Part shown: positions 57,771 through 60,000 of the stretch, one piece after another
Numbering within the stretch: position 1 is the stretch's first letter
Layout of the letters: every line of letters starts with the position of its first letter
NCBI RefSeq assembly: GCF_964355755.1
Contig: NC_092674.1
Span: 21,790,001-21,850,000, forward strand
DNA length: 60,000 nt
Direction of reading: 5' to 3'
DNA from: Antedon mediterranea
Lineage: Eukaryota; Echinodermata; Crinoidea; Comatulida; Antedonidae
Translations under genes and position numbers: made by a program
The notes under the pieces: model-generated
Seen by the model: only the letters and a program-made list of their open reading frames with translations
What the model was told of the DNA's origin: nothing
Database searches by the model: none

Positions 57771-58086
57771 AATAACGTGGTACGTGCTTCATGATTGATG
57801 GTAAAATTAATTTATACCAGTAACAATAGATTATGGCAAGGCATTTCGGACCGGACGGAGTAGGCCTACTCCTTTAAAGTTGTCATCGGAGGAGAAGATT
57901 AGGTGGAAGAAATGCTTTCCATGGACTGCACCAGAAGTAATTTCTGGTGTCGAAGCACCATCAGAGCACAGCGCTATTTACGCGTTTGGATACATGTTCA
58001 GCCGCATATTTACCAAAACGAACAACATAAGAATACGGGAAACTGGCGAGATATGCATGCGGCGGCCGTCACCTGCAGAGCTAGCT
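57771..58086 (+). pseudogene. protein-kinase C-lobe exon, frameshifted
   Basis: After a good acceptor (TCTTACAG ending at 57770) three successive frames give NNVV (the end of a catalytic loop, with its Asn), MIDGKIN, then VTIDYGKAFRT (DYG in place of DFG), CFPWTAPEVISG (APE motif), SAIYAFGYMFSRIF (DxYxFG with Ala for Asp) and RRPSPAELA before a TGA at 58087-58089. The DFGKA..WTAPEV pattern is common in expanded kinase-like families of invertebrates. Two frameshifts within the first 50 codons and the lost Asp suggest a pseudogene; sequencing error is the alternative. Entry phase 1 would accept the 51516 donor. Confidence 0.68.
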
Positions 58087-58089
58087 TGA

Positions 58090-58465
58090 CCACCACCTTT
58101 TATGTAATAACGTTAGATCATGAATAATTAGAAGTCATATGTTTTTCAGAATGGATTTTTAAAAAAGGGGAGCAATAAATTGTAGCTTTTTTTTCTTTTA
58201 TTTATTATTAGTTTATGTATATATATTTTTTTATTTTTCGTATTTGTATTTAATGTTATATTTCGTGGTGGGTCAAACTTACTGACTGACTTATTATGAC
58301 TCTCTCCCCACATGATTACTTCATTGCATTTATTATCCTGTATGTATGTTATTATATTGTGGAAATAAAATTAAATTGAAAATGAAATTATATTTATTTG
58401 CAATTATCACGTATTTTGTTCTATTATACATTGTATAAAATTGTTATAAAACGATGACAACATTA
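58090..58465. other. AT-rich flank of the kinase relic
   Basis: No coding signal. AATAAA-like words (for example near 58175 and 58365) could be kinase 3' UTR. Confidence 0.35.
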
Positions 58466-58469
58466 CAAA

Positions 58470-59520
58470 AACAGTTTCTGGGTACAACACTTGTAAAAAA
58501 AAATTGTTTTGTACAAAAACATTGACTGGGTACAAAAACGGAGGCAGGGTATAAAAACAGTGGCAGGGTACAAAAACACTGGCAGAGTACACAAACAGCG
58601 ACAGGGTACAAAAACGGTGGCAGGGTACAAAATCGATGGCAGCTGGGTACAAAAACAGTAGCAGGGTACAAAAACAGTAGCAGGGTACAAAAACAGTAGC
58701 AGGGTACAAAAACAGTAGCAGGGTACAAAAACAGTAGCAGGGTACAAAAACAGTGGCAGGGTACAAAAACGGTGACAGGGTACAAAATAGATGGCAGCTG
58801 GGTACAAAAACAGTAGCAGGGTACAAAAACAGTGGCAGGGTACAAAAACGGTGGCAGGGTACAAAAACGGTGGCAGGGTACAAAAACGATGGCAGATGGG
58901 TACAAAAACAGTGGCAGGGTACAAAAATAGTGGAAGGGTACAAAAACAGTGGCAGGGTACAAAAACGGTGGCAGGGTACAAAAACGGTGGCAGGGTACAA
59001 AAACGATGGCAGATGGGTACAAAAACAGTGGCAGGGTACAAAAATAGTGGAAGGGTACAAAAACGGTGGCAGGGTACAAAAACGATGGCAGCTGGGTACA
59101 AAAAAAGTGGCAGGGTACAAAAAAAGTGGCAGGGTACAACATCGATGGCAGTTGGGTACAAAAAATGAGCAGGGTACAAAAAATGAGCAGGGTACAAAAA
59201 CAGTGGAGGGTACAAAAACGGTGGCAGGGTACAAAAACGGTGGCAGGGTACAAAAACGATAGCAGCTCGGTACAAAAACAGTGGCAGGGTACAAAAACGG
59301 TGGCAGGGTACAAAAACGGTGGCAGGATACAAAAACGGTGGCAGGGTACAAAAACAGTGGCAGGGTACAAAAACGGTGGCAGGGTACAAAAACGATGGCA
59401 GGGTACAAAAACGATGGCAGCTGGGTACAAAAACAGTGGCAGGGTACAAAAACGATGGCAGCTGGGTACAAAAACGGTGGCAGGGTACAAAAACGGTGGC
59501 AGTGTACAAAAACAGCGTCA
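58470..59520. repeat. 19-bp tandem array, block 1
   Basis: About 53 units of GGTACAAAAACGGTGGCAG and variants (AGTGGCAG, GATGGCAGCT; some units 18, 21 or 22 bp). The unit has no stop codon in several frames, so three units (57 bp) read as a 19-residue repeat; hence the long open frames on both strands. Confidence 0.95.
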
Positions 59521-59524
59521 ATGA

Positions 59525-59695
59525 TTTTATACAATAGTTCGCGGGAAATCTGATTGCTGACCTTATACAGGAATAAATACTTAGTGGTTGTGATATTCCA
59601 TTTATTTAATTTAATGGGAAAGTATATCTTTCACAAAATGTCAAAAATATCTTTGTATGTCAGGCAGTGTTTAAAAGGCTGGAAGGCCCTGGTGG
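59525..59695. repeat. unique insert between the arrays, copy of 56640-56945
   Basis: TTTTATACAATAGTTCGCGGGAAAT.. to AAAAGGCTGGAAGG matches 56640-56945 with an internal deletion of about 140 bp. It shows the arrays grew in or beside a duplicated segment. Confidence 0.75.
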
Positions 59696-60000
59696 AAGGG
59701 TACAAACAGTGCCAGGGTACAAAAACGATGGCAGGGTACAAAAACGATGGCAGCTGGGTACAAAAACAGTGGCAGGGTACAAAAACGATGGCAGCTGGGT
59801 ACAAAAACAGTGGCAGGGTACAACATCGATGGCAGTTGGGTACAAAAAATGAGCAGGGTACAAAAACAGTGGAGGGTACAAAAACGGTGGCAGGGTACAA
59901 AAACGGTGGCAGGGTACATAAACGATAGCAGCTCGGTACAAAAACAGTGGCAGGGTACAAAAACGGTGGCAGGATACAAAAACGGTGGCAGGGTACAAAA
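59696..60000. repeat. 19-bp tandem array, block 2 (runs off the window)
   Basis: Same unit as block 1. The order of variant units (GATGGCAGCT, AACATCGATGGCAGTT, AAATGAGCA, AGTGGAG, GATAGCAGCTC) repeats the order in block 1 at about 59084-59280, so the block was duplicated as a whole. Confidence 0.93.

Noticed and set aside
58407-59534. Long open frames of 348-375 codons on the minus strand, and several on the plus strand
   Set aside because: They are the 19-bp tandem unit read in three frames; the unit lacks stop codons, all frames are open together, and the product is a monotonous Cys/Pro/Phe repeat.

Overview
This is an AT-rich, intron-rich nuclear window from an animal, with no bacterial features. 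The genes, the LINE types, the tRNA-derived SINEs and the abundance of GGCCTA-type sequence suggest a marine invertebrate. An echinoderm or other deuterostome is my best guess, with low confidence on taxonomy.

Two host genes are supported, both on the + strand. (1) 484-9359 is the 3' three quarters of a DHX33-type DEAH-box RNA helicase. It has 17 exons with consistent splice phases, running from the DEAH motif to the stop codon; upstream exons lie outside the window. (2) 28743-51516 is a CXorf38-like gene: seven coding exons, a 15.8-kb intron, and a last donor in phase 1, so the gene continues beyond 51516. A decayed protein-kinase C-lobe exon near 57.77-58.09 kb may be that continuation or a separate pseudogene.

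Everything else is mobile or repetitive DNA. From 9.65 to 19.16 kb lies a minus-strand CR1/Rex-type LINE, split by a 6.7-kb DNA transposon with long inverted repeats and a 3-bp duplication (10214-16958). That transposon contains a 1.05-kb tandem duplication, pieces of a decayed nuclease-like gene family, and a Helitron-like element. From 19.8 to 25.3 kb there is a 130-149-bp satellite, a DUF7869-like exon fragment, two pieces of L1/Tx1-type LINE, and GACA microsatellites ending in a hairpin. From 26.87 to 27.92 kb, just upstream of the CXorf38-like gene, is an extreme GGCCTA-rich tract. Its long intron (31.4-47.2 kb) holds a cluster of a 13-bp motif, two LINE fragments, a LINE tail, several Helitron-like elements with subterminal inverted repeats, and minisatellites. 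The next intron holds a 2.1-kb foldback element made of inverted minisatellite arrays (47691-49805, 9-bp duplication) with a second foldback element nested in it (49021-49339, 9-bp duplication).

From 52.7 to 55.9 kb a decayed BEL/Pao retrotransposon is joined in frame to a CR1/L2-type LINE, which is itself split by a 156-bp TTAA-flanked MITE. The window ends in 19-bp tandem arrays (58.47-60.0 kb) whose long open frames are artefacts of the repeat.

No tRNA or rRNA gene, CRISPR array or bacterial operon was seen. All family assignments come from reading translated motifs by eye, not from a search.
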